This document shows positions 16,390-25,099 of a stretch of 38,878 nucleotides of DNA, in pieces. How positions within the stretch are numbered: the stretch's first letter is position 1; each line of letters starts with the position of its first letter. The stretch comes from Lachnospiraceae bacterium (GTDB lineage: Bacteria > Bacillota > Clostridia > Lachnospirales > Lachnospiraceae). Location of the stretch: the NCBI GenBank assembly GCA_017440375.1, contig JAFSHK010000036.1, forward strand, positions 1 to 38,878. Direction: 5' to 3'. Position numbers and translations under genes: made by a program. The notes below the pieces were generated by a model. The model ran no database searches, was not told where the DNA came from, and saw only the letters and a list, made by a program, of their open reading frames with translations.

Positions 16390-17451
16390 ATGATGGAAAT
16401 TAAGCCTCTTGTAATAGGAGATTTGATTGCAAAGGTTCCTGTTATTCAGGGTGGAATGGGCGTTGGAGTCAGTCTGTCCGGTCTGGCAGGAGCTGTAGCG
16501 GCAGAGGGTGGAATCGGAATTATATCTACCGCGCAGATTGGTTATAGAGAGCCTGATTTTGATAGTAATCCTATTGCATGCAATTTGAGAGCAATTAAGA
16601 AAGAAATTGACAAAGCTCGTGAAATTGCGAAAGGTGGAATCATTGGGGTTAATATTATGGTAGCGACTCAGAAATACGAAGAGTATGTGAAAGCAGCCGT
16701 GGCGGCAGGAGTAGATTTAATTATTTCCGGTGCCGGATTGCCCATGAATTTGCCTGAGCTTGTAGAGAATACAAAGACTAAAATTGCGCCAATTGTTTCC
16801 AGTGTAAAATCCGCACAGGTTATTATGAAATATTGGTTAAAAAAATATAACAGAGTGCCGGATGCGGTAGTAGTTGAAGGTCCTTTGGCGGGAGGACACC
16901 TGGGCTTTTCCAAAGAACAGTTAGATGATATTGAAAACCTTAATTATGATAATGAGGTAAAAAATATTATTCAGACAGTGAATGAAAACGGCGAGAAGAA
17001 TCAGAAACAGATTCCGGTTATCATGGCAGGTGGTATTTACACCAGAGAAGACATGGAGCACTATCTGGAAATGGGAGCTTCCGGAGTACAGATGGCAACC
17101 CGTTTTGTAACAACTTATGAATGTGATGCGGATGAAGCATATAAACAGACTTATATCAATGCTGGAAAAGAAGATATTGTTATTGTAAAAAGTCCGGTTG
17201 GTATGCCGGGAAGAGCAATTTTAAATCCTTTTATGAAAAAAGCAAAGGAAGAAAAAATTCCACATGGTAAATGCCATACTTGTGTCAGTACTTGTAAGCC
17301 TGCGGAAACACCGTATTGCATTACGGATGCGTTAGTGAATGCGGCAATTGGCAATGTGGATGAGGCACTTTTGTTCTGTGGTGCCAATGCTTATCGAGCA
17401 ACCAAGTTAGAACATGTAAAAGATATTATGGACGAATTTAGAGGAAAATAG
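16390..17451 (+). CDS. FabK/nitronate monooxygenase-like flavoprotein
   Basis: A 353-residue FMN-dependent TIM-barrel protein, paralogous to the fabK product upstream. Blocks include VPVIQGGMGVGVSLSGL, GVNIMVA, VVEGPLAGGHLGF, IPVIMAGGIYTREDM and GVQMATRFV. It differs from FabK by an insertion after the GGHLG block and a C-terminal Cys group (CHTCVSTC, then CITD), which could bind metal or a cluster. The start at 16390 is chosen because GGAGG (16380-16384) is five bases upstream. It lies between fabZ and fabH, so a role in fatty acid synthesis (alternate enoyl reductase) is plausible; nitronate oxidation is the alternative. Confidence 0.82.
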   Translation: MMEIKPLVIGDLIAKVPVIQGGMGVGVSLSGLAGAVAAEGGIGIISTAQIGYREPDFDSNPIACNLRAIKKEIDKAREIAKGGIIGVNIMVATQKYEEYVKAAVAAGVDLIISGAGLPMNLPELVENTKTKIAPIVSSVKSAQVIMKYWLKKYNRVPDAVVVEGPLAGGHLGFSKEQLDDIENLNYDNEVKNIIQTVNENGEKNQKQIPVIMAGGIYTREDMEHYLEMGASGVQMATRFVTTYECDADEAYKQTYINAGKEDIVIVKSPVGMPGRAILNPFMKKAKEEKIPHGKCHTCVSTCKPAETPYCITDALVNAAIGNVDEALLFCGANAYRATKLEHVKDIMDEFRGK

Positions 17452-17483
17452 TACTGCGAAAGGCGCGCAGAAATGAGGATAAA

Positions 17484-18446
17484 ATGAGAACAAGAATCAT
17501 AGGAACCGGAAGTTGTTTGCCGGAAACTGTTGTAACAAATGATGATTTATCAAAAATTATGGATACTTCTGATGAATGGATTAGCAGTCGTACAGGAATC
17601 AGAGAAAGAAGACTGGTAAAGGATGAAACAACAGCCAGTATGTCGATTGAGGCGGCTCGTCGCGCCTTAGAAGATGCAAAAGTTTCTGCACAGGATATTG
17701 ATTTGATTATTGTGGGAACGATTACTGGTGATTATGTAACACCTTCAACAGCCTGTGAAGTGCAGGCGGCAATTGGAGCAGACAAAGCAGTTGCATTTGA
17801 TGTGAATGCAGCTTGTTCCGGATTTATGTTTGCATTGCATACAGCAGATGCATATTTCAAAGCAGGAATCTACAAAACAGCGTTGGTTTTAGGTGCTGAA
17901 ACTTTATCAAAAATTATGGATTGGAATGATAGAAGTACTTGCGTATTATTCGGTGATGGCGCAGGTGCAGCAGTTCTTCGTGCAGAGGAAACAGGTATTC
18001 TGGCATATGATCAGGGTTCTGATGGTGCCAAAGGAATGGTTTTGGCATGTAAAAATCGTTTGAATAACAATCCCTTAGTACAAAATCCAAAGGATTTGCA
18101 GTATACTTATATGGATGGACAGGAAGTATATAAATTTGCGGTTACAACCGTACCGGCATCCATCAATAAGGTGTTAAACGAAGCAGGACTTAGTGTAGAA
18201 GATATTGATTATTTTGCATTACATCAGGCGAACATAAGAATTATTCAGTCTGTCGCGAAACGATTGAAGGTATCTGAGGATAAGTTCCCAATCAGCTTAG
18301 ACCATTGTGGAAATATCTCCGCAGGAAGTGTGCCGATTCTGTTGGATGAAATCAATAAGAAGGGTATGTTAAAACCGGGCATGAAGATTGTATTATCCGG
18401 TTTCGGAGCAGGTTTAACATGGGGTTCTGCCGTTATTGAGTGGTAG
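17484..18446 (+). CDS. fabH: 3-oxoacyl-ACP synthase III
   Basis: A 320-residue condensing enzyme that starts chains from acyl-CoA and malonyl-ACP. Cys111 lies in AACSGFMFAL, the His in ALHQANIRI and the Asn in HCGNISAGS, giving the Cys-His-Asn triad. The opening GTGSCLPETVVTNDDL and SRTGIRERR are typical. GAGGATAAA precedes the ATG. fabH is often first in such clusters; here it is last and is followed by a terminator. Confidence 0.96.
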   Translation: MRTRIIGTGSCLPETVVTNDDLSKIMDTSDEWISSRTGIRERRLVKDETTASMSIEAARRALEDAKVSAQDIDLIIVGTITGDYVTPSTACEVQAAIGADKAVAFDVNAACSGFMFALHTADAYFKAGIYKTALVLGAETLSKIMDWNDRSTCVLFGDGAGAAVLRAEETGILAYDQGSDGAKGMVLACKNRLNNNPLVQNPKDLQYTYMDGQEVYKFAVTTVPASINKVLNEAGLSVEDIDYFALHQANIRIIQSVAKRLKVSEDKFPISLDHCGNISAGSVPILLDEINKKGMLKPGMKIVLSGFGAGLTWGSAVIEW

Positions 18447-18485
18447 AATTTACATAGAGTAAAAGTGGGATAATAATAAATACAG

Positions 18486-18524
18486 AAAAAGAGAAATATA
18501 GCGAAATGCTGTATTTCTCTTTTT
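18486..18524 (+). terminator. Rho-independent terminator after fabH
   Basis: AAAAAGAGAAATA (18486-18498) pairs with TATTTCTCTTTTT (18512-18524), with an inner GC/GC pair around the loop. The T-rich arm supplies the tail. It ends the fatty acid locus. Confidence 0.85.
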
Positions 18525-18547
18525 GAATTATATTAAGGAGCAAAAAG

Positions 18548-19210
18548 ATGATGAAACGCATTTTGTTAGTAGAAGATGATCCTACCATTGCATCCGGACT
18601 TATGTATGCATTTGAAAAAGAAGGATATGAGGCAATACATTGCAAGGATATAAAGTCTGCGCTTGCAAAGATTGAAATAGAGAGGTTTCATCTGGCAATT
18701 CTGGATATGCAATTACCGGATGGTTCGGGAATTCTTGTCAGTGAAAAGCTGAATAAGACAGATACTGCTATTATTTTTCTAACCATTGTGGACGATGAGA
18801 ATGAAATTGTGCGCTCTTTTGAACAGGGAGCAGCGGATTACATTACAAAACCATTTCGTTTGCGTGAGTTGCTAGCACGTATTAAGCGTACTCTTGATGC
18901 AGGAGGGAATAAAGATTCTTCACAATTGCTGACCATAGGAGAGGCAACCATAGATACGATATCCGGGAAGGTTTATATTGGTGCATCCCAGATTGAATTG
19001 ACGGCATTGGAATATCGGTTGCTTCTGATTTTTGCAACCAATAAATCCGTTCTTCTCACAAGAGCGCAGATTCTTGAGAAAATATGGGATTCCAGTGGGA
19101 ATTTTGTAGAAGATAATACATTAACTGTTTATATTAAGCGATTGCGTGAAAAGCTTGGGGATGCAGTAAATATTGAGACAGTCAGGGGGATGGGATATCG
19201 TGCTGATTAA
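18548..19210 (+). CDS. OmpR-family response regulator
   Basis: A 220-residue two-component regulator. The receiver domain (1-115) has acidic residues Asp10/Asp11, phospho-acceptor Asp53 (AILDMQLPDG) and Lys in TKPF. The C-terminal winged helix (about 125-220) contains LTALEYRLLLIFATN and VYIKRLREKLG, followed by VRGMGYR. AAGGAG precedes the ATG. It overlaps the kinase gene by 11 bases and lies upstream of a BceAB-like ABC transporter that it presumably activates. Confidence 0.93.
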   Translation: MMKRILLVEDDPTIASGLMYAFEKEGYEAIHCKDIKSALAKIEIERFHLAILDMQLPDGSGILVSEKLNKTDTAIIFLTIVDDENEIVRSFEQGAADYITKPFRLRELLARIKRTLDAGGNKDSSQLLTIGEATIDTISGKVYIGASQIELTALEYRLLLIFATNKSVLLTRAQILEKIWDSSGNFVEDNTLTVYIKRLREKLGDAVNIETVRGMGYRAD

Positions 19211-20024
19211 AAAAAGCGAAATAACGGGATTGTCTGAAAACATACGCAAGGCTATTGATGGACAGGATGTGGACCTACGCGACAATCGCGAGGGAGCCTT
19301 AAGCATTCTGAAAAATGATATCTATACCCTTGTGAACATTCAGAAGGAGCAGAAAAATTTTGCCCAAAAAGAAAGAGATAGGTTGTCAGAATATCTGGCA
19401 GATATTTCTCATCAGCTTAAGACACCGATTACATCTGCCATGCTGATGGCAAATCTTTTGGAGGACGCAGAAGACGACAAGCGGGCGGAATTTACATTTA
19501 ATATAAAAAAAGAACTTACCCATATGGAATGGCTTGTAACAGCATTGCTCAAGATGGCAAGACTTGATTCCGGTGTAGTAGATTTTAATATGGTGGAAAT
19601 AAGCGTAGCAGAGCTTATGCAAACAGCGTTAGAGCCGTTAGAACTTCTTCTCGATGTGAAAAACCAGTCGGTAGATATCAAGAATAATGTTAAACTGAAA
19701 TGTGACAGGCGATGGACAGTGGAAGCCTTAACCAATTTATTGAAAAATGCTTCCGAATGTTCGAAAGAAAGTAGCCAAATTTGTATTGATAGTGGAGGAA
19801 ATCCGATTTATAGTTGGATTTCTGTGACAGATGGAGGAGACGGCATACCGAAAGAGAAACTTTCCGGTTTGTTCAGACGTTTTGAAAATTCACAGAGCGA
19901 AAATGGATATGGTATAGGTTTGCCCTTGGCATTATCAATTATTCGAGGTCAAAATGGTGATATAGAAGTTGCACCGGGAGGAAATGGAGTGGGTGCGACT
20001 TTTACGATAAAATTCTTTAAGTGA
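19200..20024 (+). CDS. Histidine kinase without membrane segments
   Basis: A 274-residue sensor kinase. It has a dimerisation/phospho-acceptor helix with His71 (ISHQLKTPITS), N box LTNLLKNASECS, G1 VTDGGDGIPKE, F box LFRRFENS and G2 GYGIGLPLALSIIRG. The start is GTG 19200, overlapping the regulator's end; AGGGGG lies upstream. No transmembrane helix or extracellular domain can be seen, only about 60 polar residues before the HisKA domain. BceS-like kinases normally have two membrane helices. It may therefore be recruited to the membrane by the transporter it controls, or it has lost its sensor part. Confidence 0.88.
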   Translation: MLIKKSEITGLSENIRKAIDGQDVDLRDNREGALSILKNDIYTLVNIQKEQKNFAQKERDRLSEYLADISHQLKTPITSAMLMANLLEDAEDDKRAEFTFNIKKELTHMEWLVTALLKMARLDSGVVDFNMVEISVAELMQTALEPLELLLDVKNQSVDIKNNVKLKCDRRWTVEALTNLLKNASECSKESSQICIDSGGNPIYSWISVTDGGDGIPKEKLSGLFRRFENSQSENGYGIGLPLALSIIRGQNGDIEVAPGGNGVGATFTIKFFK

Positions 20025-20052
20025 ATAAATTGTCATTTTAAATTTATAAAAA

Positions 20053-20099
20053 TTGTCACGAAGCAGTCACTTTGATTTGTTAACCTATTTATGTAAGAT
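20053..20099 (+). promoter_or_regulatory. Promoter and regulator-binding repeats of ABC operon
   Basis: TGTCAC (20054-20059) and AGTCAC (20065-20070) are direct repeats spaced 11 bases, one helical turn, as OmpR-family regulators prefer. They abut a possible -35 TTTGAT (20071-20076) with 17-base spacer to TAAGAT (20094-20099). A further AATTGTCA copy lies at 20028-20035, 23 bases from the one at 20051. This fits activation by the regulator encoded at 18548. Confidence 0.55.
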
Positions 20100-20133
20100 T
20101 TAAATATTGATTAAAAATAAGGAGTAAAACGAG

Positions 20134-20817
20134 ATGACTGTACTGGAAGTAAAAGAATTGACAAAGATATATGGTCAGGGTGAAAATGCCGTAGTTGCTT
20201 TGGATCATGTAAGTTTTCGTGTAGAAAAGGGTGAGTTTGTTGCCATAGTGGGAGCATCCGGCTCAGGGAAATCTACCTTGATGAATTTGGTTGGTGGCAT
20301 TGACAGACCAACTTCCGGAAGTGTGAAAATTGATGGAAAAGAGATTTTTCAGTTAAATGAAAGTGAACTTGCGATATTCAGACGTAGAAATATCGGAATG
20401 ATTTATCAGTTCTACAATTTGATTCCGAATCTGACAGCGGAAGAGAATATTATGCTGCCATGTCTGTTGGATCATCGTAAGGCAGATAACGATAAATTGT
20501 CAAATATTCTGAATATGATTGGATTATCAGAGCGAAGAAAACATTTGCCAAGCGAGTTATCAGGAGGACAGCAGCAACGTGTATCTGTCGGCAGAGCTTT
20601 AATTAATGATCCTGCTTTTATTCTCGCAGATGAGCCTACCGGCAATCTGGATAGTAAATCCAGTCGTGAAATCATAGATTTACTGAGTCTTGCAAATAAA
20701 CGGGAAAATCAGACGCTTATCATGATTACCCACGATGAGAAAATAGCATTACAGGCAGACCGAATTATTACAATCAGTGACGGAAAAATTGTCAGAGATG
20801 AGGTGATGAAGGTATGA
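20134..20817 (+). CDS. ABC transporter ATPase (BceA-like)
   Basis: A 227-residue ATPase with Walker A GASGSGKST (residues 40-48), Q-loop in IYQFYNLIPNL, signature LSGGQQQR, Walker B FILADEP and switch His in MITHD. It overlaps the permease start by four bases (ATGA), so the two are translationally coupled. BceAB-type systems remove peptide antibiotics such as bacitracin or lantibiotics from their lipid II-cycle targets; the position after a two-component pair fits that role. Confidence 0.93.
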   Translation: MTVLEVKELTKIYGQGENAVVALDHVSFRVEKGEFVAIVGASGSGKSTLMNLVGGIDRPTSGSVKIDGKEIFQLNESELAIFRRRNIGMIYQFYNLIPNLTAEENIMLPCLLDHRKADNDKLSNILNMIGLSERRKHLPSELSGGQQQRVSVGRALINDPAFILADEPTGNLDSKSSREIIDLLSLANKRENQTLIMITHDEKIALQADRIITISDGKIVRDEVMKV

Positions 20818-22808
20818 GTATAACAGCATTTCTGGCATTTAGTCAGCTTAGGAAAAATCGCACACGTTCTATCACAACAATAGTAGCGATTATTCTTTCT
20901 ACTTCTCTTTTGACCGCTGTTTGCAGCTTTGTAGTCAGCGGAAACACTATGTTGGTGGAGCTGTTAGGAGAGCAATACGGAGAATATGGTGGAGTATATT
21001 TTTCTATGCTATTGATTCCTGCTATTATACTTGCTACATTGATTATTGCCATGTCCATAATTGTCATTTCCAATGTTTTCCGTATCAGTGCCGGAGAGCG
21101 TATTGCGCAGTTTGGAACGCTTAAATGTGTAGGCGCGACGAAGAAACAAATTATAGAAACAGTAATGTATGAAAGCTTACTGTTATCTTTGATCGGAATA
21201 CCTTGCGGGATTTTGTTAGGAATTTTTCTGACTTATTTGGGTATTGGAATAGCAAATGTTTTTTTGGATGAATGGAATAGTCTGGTACGCACGATGGTAA
21301 GTGAAATTACGTTGTCGCTTCGGTTTGTTTTATTATGGAAGGCTGTTCTGGCAACAGTAGCAGTTTCTGAGGTAACCGTATTGCTTTCTGCGTATCTGCC
21401 GGCGAGAAAGACGGCAAAAATATCAGCAATGGACTGCATTCGACGTGTGGGAATGGTCACAGTGTCCAATGAATATGCGGGTAGAGGAAAACTTTTAAAC
21501 AAACATTTTGATATTGAGACCTTGCTGGCGTTTCAAAATGTGAAGCGCAATCGTCGTAATACAAAAGCATCCGTGACATCTTTATCCATTAGTATCATTT
21601 TATTTATTAGTCTTGGGTGTATGAGTGGCCTTGCAAAAGGGGCGGAAGATTATATTTCTCTTGATATGAAACAGACCGTTATTGTGGATTATTCGTCCTA
21701 TTGTGAAAGAAGGGATAATCCAACAACCGGTAGGAGAGAGGTATGGTATTCGAATCCAATGGACACTGAGTTGGCAGAGGAAATTGGAAAGAAGTTACAG
21801 GAATATGATGCAACTGAATTTGTTGGGGTGGGATTTGATGGTGAGATGTACTATGCCGTAGTGCCTGCTTCCTACGTTTCAGAGGAATTATTAAGTGTAT
21901 TAGGATATGAGGAAGAACAAGAACGTTATGATTTTTCGGTAGATATGATGGTATTGGATTCCGTGAGTTATGAGGAACTTTGCGAATCAGCGGGTATAGA
22001 GGTAGGAACAGCAATCTTATTGAATTATTATCAATATAATGATAATGGGACTTTAAAAAATATTGTTCCATTATCAGAATCAATACAATCAATTACATTG
22101 GAAAAAGCAGATGGAACCGGTGAGGAAATCAAGATTGGAGGAATGCTTTCCTTTGATGAAATTCCTCAAGAATTGGTAACAAAAGTTCCAAATCCTATCA
22201 GCATTCTTGTACCGGATGCTACTTTACGAGGGTATTCCTGGTATTCAGCGCCTTCCGATTTAGAAGGATATATGGAATATGCTGAAATGGTTATGGATGA
22301 ATATTTTCCGGAAGAAGAGAATGCATCTTATATGGAATCGGGATTTAGTACACGCGTTTTTCAAGTGGATGATTTTGCAAAAATTATGAATATTGCAGTC
22401 ATTATAGCGTCTATTTTTTTGTATAGCTTTGTTATATTACTAGCATTAATTGGTATTACGAATGTAATAACCACGATGACTACAAGTGTACAGATGCGTT
22501 CGCGCGAATTTGCTGTCTTACAGAGTGTAGGAATGACATCAGAAGCAATTCGAAAAATGTTGAATATAGAAAGTATGATATGTGCAGGAAAGGCAATTCT
22601 ATATGGATTGCCGATTGGACTGATCATTATTGTTCTTTTGAATGCTACGATTCGTAAGATGTTTCCAATGGAGTACTGTATGCCGTGGGAGTTCATTTTG
22701 CTTAGTATCATAGCGGTGTTCTTGCTTATTTGGAGTACGATTCGAATTACAGCACGCAAGCTTCGCAGCCAGAATGTGATAGAGACGATAAGAACGGAAA
22801 GTGCGTAG
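20814..22808 (+). CDS. FtsX-like ABC permease (BceB-like)
   Basis: A 664-residue membrane protein. There is one hydrophobic segment near residues 18-40, then three more to about 195 (SMLLIPAIILATLIIAMSII; ESLLLSLIGIPCGILLGIFL; LWKAVLATVAVSEVTVLL), a fifth near 260, a large extracytoplasmic domain (about 280-515), and three C-terminal helices with QMRSREFAVLQSVGMTSEAI. The layout matches BceB, where the large outer domain senses peptide antibiotics. The kinase for this system lacks its own membrane sensor, which makes sensing through this domain more likely. Confidence 0.88.
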   Translation: MSITAFLAFSQLRKNRTRSITTIVAIILSTSLLTAVCSFVVSGNTMLVELLGEQYGEYGGVYFSMLLIPAIILATLIIAMSIIVISNVFRISAGERIAQFGTLKCVGATKKQIIETVMYESLLLSLIGIPCGILLGIFLTYLGIGIANVFLDEWNSLVRTMVSEITLSLRFVLLWKAVLATVAVSEVTVLLSAYLPARKTAKISAMDCIRRVGMVTVSNEYAGRGKLLNKHFDIETLLAFQNVKRNRRNTKASVTSLSISIILFISLGCMSGLAKGAEDYISLDMKQTVIVDYSSYCERRDNPTTGRREVWYSNPMDTELAEEIGKKLQEYDATEFVGVGFDGEMYYAVVPASYVSEELLSVLGYEEEQERYDFSVDMMVLDSVSYEELCESAGIEVGTAILLNYYQYNDNGTLKNIVPLSESIQSITLEKADGTGEEIKIGGMLSFDEIPQELVTKVPNPISILVPDATLRGYSWYSAPSDLEGYMEYAEMVMDEYFPEEENASYMESGFSTRVFQVDDFAKIMNIAVIIASIFLYSFVILLALIGITNVITTMTTSVQMRSREFAVLQSVGMTSEAIRKMLNIESMICAGKAILYGLPIGLIIIVLLNATIRKMFPMEYCMPWEFILLSIIAVFLLIWSTIRITARKLRSQNVIETIRTESA

Positions 22809-22818
22809 TAGTAGGGAG

Positions 22819-22845
22819 TTGCTAATTGCTACCAGGAATTAGCAA
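22819..22845. repeat. Inverted repeat after permease gene
   Basis: TTGCTAATT and AATTAGCAA form a perfect 9-bp stem with a 9-base loop, 10 bases after the permease stop. No T run follows on either strand, so terminator function is doubtful. A smaller repeat TTTCTG/CAGAAA lies at 22860-22880, before the XRE gene. The rest of 22809-22923 holds only the GAAGGGAG ribosome site. Confidence 0.45.
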
Positions 22846-22923
22846 AACGCAACCTGAAATTTCTGTTATAAAAGCAGAAAAAACCATATCATCAGATTAC
22901 CAAAAAGAAGGGAGTCAATTGAT

Positions 22924-23364
22924 ATGACAATTGGAGAGAAAATTACGAAATTAAGAAAAGAAAAAAATTTGACGCAGGAGCAATTTGCGGAGATCTTACA
23001 TGTATCAAGGCAGTCAGTATCAAAATGGGAACTTAATACAGCATATCCGGATACAGAGAAGCTGATACGAATTAGCAAATTGTTTGAATGTTCATTAGAT
23101 TATCTACTCAAGGATGAAATTGAACAAATGGATGAAAATCTGCTTGCTGCAAGTGAAGCGGCAAAAATGGATCGAATAAGAGCAAGCGTACTGACTTATT
23201 TTTCCTTTCCACCAATATTTGGATGGATAGTAGGGATTTTTTCGCTTAGATTTCAACTAAATAATCAGAGAAATAAGAAACAGATGCTATTGTCAGCCGT
23301 TGGAATTGTTTTTTCATTAGCATTAACTATTGCAATGGTTTTAGGCATAGCACTTGGTTTGTAG
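22924..23364 (+). CDS. XRE-family HTH protein with membrane tail
   Basis: A 146-residue protein with an N-terminal Cro/C1-type helix-turn-helix (residues 5-60: ITKLRKEKNLTQEQFAEILHV, then SRQSVSKWE) followed by a linker and two C-terminal hydrophobic helices (about 92-108 and 118-145). Such membrane-linked HTH proteins occur next to ABC transporters and CPBP genes in Firmicutes. The ATG has AGAAGGGAG upstream. It lies 27 bases before a CPBP gene and probably forms an operon with it. Its target is unknown. Confidence 0.85.
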   Translation: MTIGEKITKLRKEKNLTQEQFAEILHVSRQSVSKWELNTAYPDTEKLIRISKLFECSLDYLLKDEIEQMDENLLAASEAAKMDRIRASVLTYFSFPPIFGWIVGIFSLRFQLNNQRNKKQMLLSAVGIVFSLALTIAMVLGIALGL

Positions 23365-23391
23365 ATGAGGATTTAACGAGGAAAATATGAT

Positions 23392-24003
23392 ATGTTAAGT
23401 ATGTTTATTTCGGAATTGATGGGGGGACTTTTTCAATTATTTCTTTTTACACTTATTCCATTCATTTGGTGGATTATTACTGAAAGGAAAAAGGAAGATT
23501 TTTTTAAGTGGATTGGCTTAAAAAAAATAAATCACGAAGGAGAAATAGTGAATACATTATTGATTACGTTAATTGCTGTGGTCGTTTATAGTATCGTTAC
23601 ATCATTTTTCATACATTCATTTGAAAATGGTGTAACGGCGGCGGGAAGCGGCTTTGCGGGCAAAGGAATGGATGCTTTTCCCGCAGTGTTGATTTATGGC
23701 TTCATTCGTACCGGATTAGCGGAAGAAATTGTTTTCAGAGGATTTCTTTTAAAGCGAATCAGTAATAAATTTGGATTTATGATAGGAAATACAGTTCAAG
23801 CAATATTGTTTGGAGCATTGCATGGTATACCATTTGGAATAGCAACTCATAGTATTCCTGTAATGGTTTTAATGACACTTCTTCCCGGAGCCTTTGGATG
23901 GTATAATGGTTGGCTAAATGAAAAGAGATGTGGTGAATCTATTGTCTTAAGTTGGCTATTGCATGGTACTATGAATGTTGTAGTGGCTTGTTTATCTTTA
24001 TAA
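23392..24003 (+). CDS. CPBP family intramembrane protease-like protein
   Basis: A 203-residue polytopic membrane protein. The CPBP (Abi) motifs are intact: EEIVFRG with Glu111-Glu112 and Arg116, an intramembrane His in ALHGIPFG, and a third motif in SWLLHGTMNVV. Family members include type II CAAX-like proteases and proteins that give immunity to bacteriocins. It follows the XRE/membrane protein gene and could serve with it and the BceAB-like transporter in peptide defence. The substrate is unknown. Confidence 0.87.
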   Translation: MLSMFISELMGGLFQLFLFTLIPFIWWIITERKKEDFFKWIGLKKINHEGEIVNTLLITLIAVVVYSIVTSFFIHSFENGVTAAGSGFAGKGMDAFPAVLIYGFIRTGLAEEIVFRGFLLKRISNKFGFMIGNTVQAILFGALHGIPFGIATHSIPVMVLMTLLPGAFGWYNGWLNEKRCGESIVLSWLLHGTMNVVVACLSL

Positions 24004-24081
24004 AATTGATATATATGTCTTAAATATGGCATCCTGAAGTTCTTTAAGTTTTCCTTTTGATTTGAGAGATAATAATTAGAA

Positions 24082-24458
24082 ATGAGAAAAAAGAAAGAAC
24101 GCGATGAGCGTATAAATGAATTGATTATAATATCAGAGCGATTGTTCTATGATCGAAAAAAATACATGCACCGGGAAATTCCTTGATGCATCAAAAAATA
24201 ATGTCAGCACTTATTTGTAATCTAACACCTGTTTTAACCAAGATTGTTTTGGATGGAGAAAAAGACTCCGAGATGAAAGAAGTACAGGTAATGATATTTG
24301 TTACGGCAATTAAGGTTTTATTAGATGATGCTTATTTTTCCTGGAATGACACAGAACAATCATAGATTATGGCTGGTTTGATTACAGCATCACACAAGTT
24401 GCTTGGGGTGGATGAAGAAGAGATAATGAAATCTCTTAAAGACTTAGAAGGTGAATAA
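24082..24458 (+). pseudogene. Remnant of an unrecognised small gene
   Basis: Three short coding pieces occur in tandem: 24082-24186 (34 residues, starting MRKKKERDERINELIIISE), then a frame change to 24186-24365 (MHQKIMSALICNLTP), then, after one TAG, the same frame continues at 24369-24458 (MAGLITASHKLLGVDEEEI). The continued frame after the stop suggests a gene broken by a frameshift and a nonsense change. Alternatively these are separate tiny genes. I do not recognise the family. A strong AAGGAGG at 24457-24463 overlaps its end and belongs to the next gene. Confidence 0.4.
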
Positions 24459-24470
24459 GGAGGTATTTGT

Positions 24471-24943
24471 ATAAAGAGTGGAATATACTTTTTGGCCAGT
24501 GTGGTTACTGCTGTGTGGGATAAAGTATCTATTATGTCTCAGTGGAGTTTTTCATGGGATTTCTTTGTGTACTCGTTTATCATTTGTTTACCGGAGCGAC
24601 GGGTGAAGAAAGTGGCTGGCATGGATTTTTATTTCCATATCTGATGGAAAAGTATGGGTGTATTAAAAGCAGTATTTATGTGGGAATCATATGGGGACTA
24701 TGGCATATTCCGTTGTGCTTAATTTCCGGATACACAGGAATAGATTTGCTCTTTTATATTGTTCAGTTTATGATTTGTACGATAGCATGGTCCATAGTGA
24801 TGGACATACTTTATTTTTGGAATCGAAATCTTCTGATTGTGACAACATTTCATTTTATGGTAAATTTCCTGCTTTCTTTCTTCCATGGAAATGACCTGGT
24901 ATTTCAAGACAGCCTATGTAAATTGCACAAAATGAATGCATAA
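24471..24943 (+). pseudogene. Frameshifted CPBP family gene
   Basis: The second half (from about 24590) reads as a CPBP protein: TGATGEESGWHGFLFPYLM, with the EE motif, then GIIWGLWHIPLCLISGY and the last motif HFMVNFL. The matching upstream part (YFLASVVTAVWDKVSIMSQ) is in another frame, so a frameshift lies around 24585-24600. A perfect AAGGAGG (24457-24463) precedes ATA at 24471, which could be a mutated start codon. The N-terminal helices are also missing. An internal ATG at 24542 would give only a truncated 133-residue product. I call it a decayed paralogue of the genes at 23392 and 25100. Confidence 0.7.
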
Positions 24944-24981
24944 TTTCGTGTTTTCCCGCCTATCAACATCTATGTATTTTT

Positions 24982-25018
24982 CACTTTTCTCTTATAATTT
25001 GTTCATAAGGGAAAAGTG
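24982..25018. repeat. Inverted repeat in convergent intergenic region
   Basis: CACTTTTCTCTTAT and ATAAGGGAAAAGTG form a 14-bp stem with one wobble and a 9-base loop. It lies between the ends of convergent genes, where a bidirectional terminator is expected, but neither strand has a T run after the stem. Nothing else is evident in 24944-25099. Confidence 0.5.
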
Positions 25019-25099
25019 TTGCCTGCGCCAATTTAATCTGCAAATAGTCGTAATAAACAACAATTTCTATCAAAATATCAACTGCATAAACCAAGTCAC

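Noticed and set aside
24982-25018. Inverted repeat as bidirectional terminator
   Set aside because: The stem is long, but no T run follows it on either strand, so only a repeat is reported.
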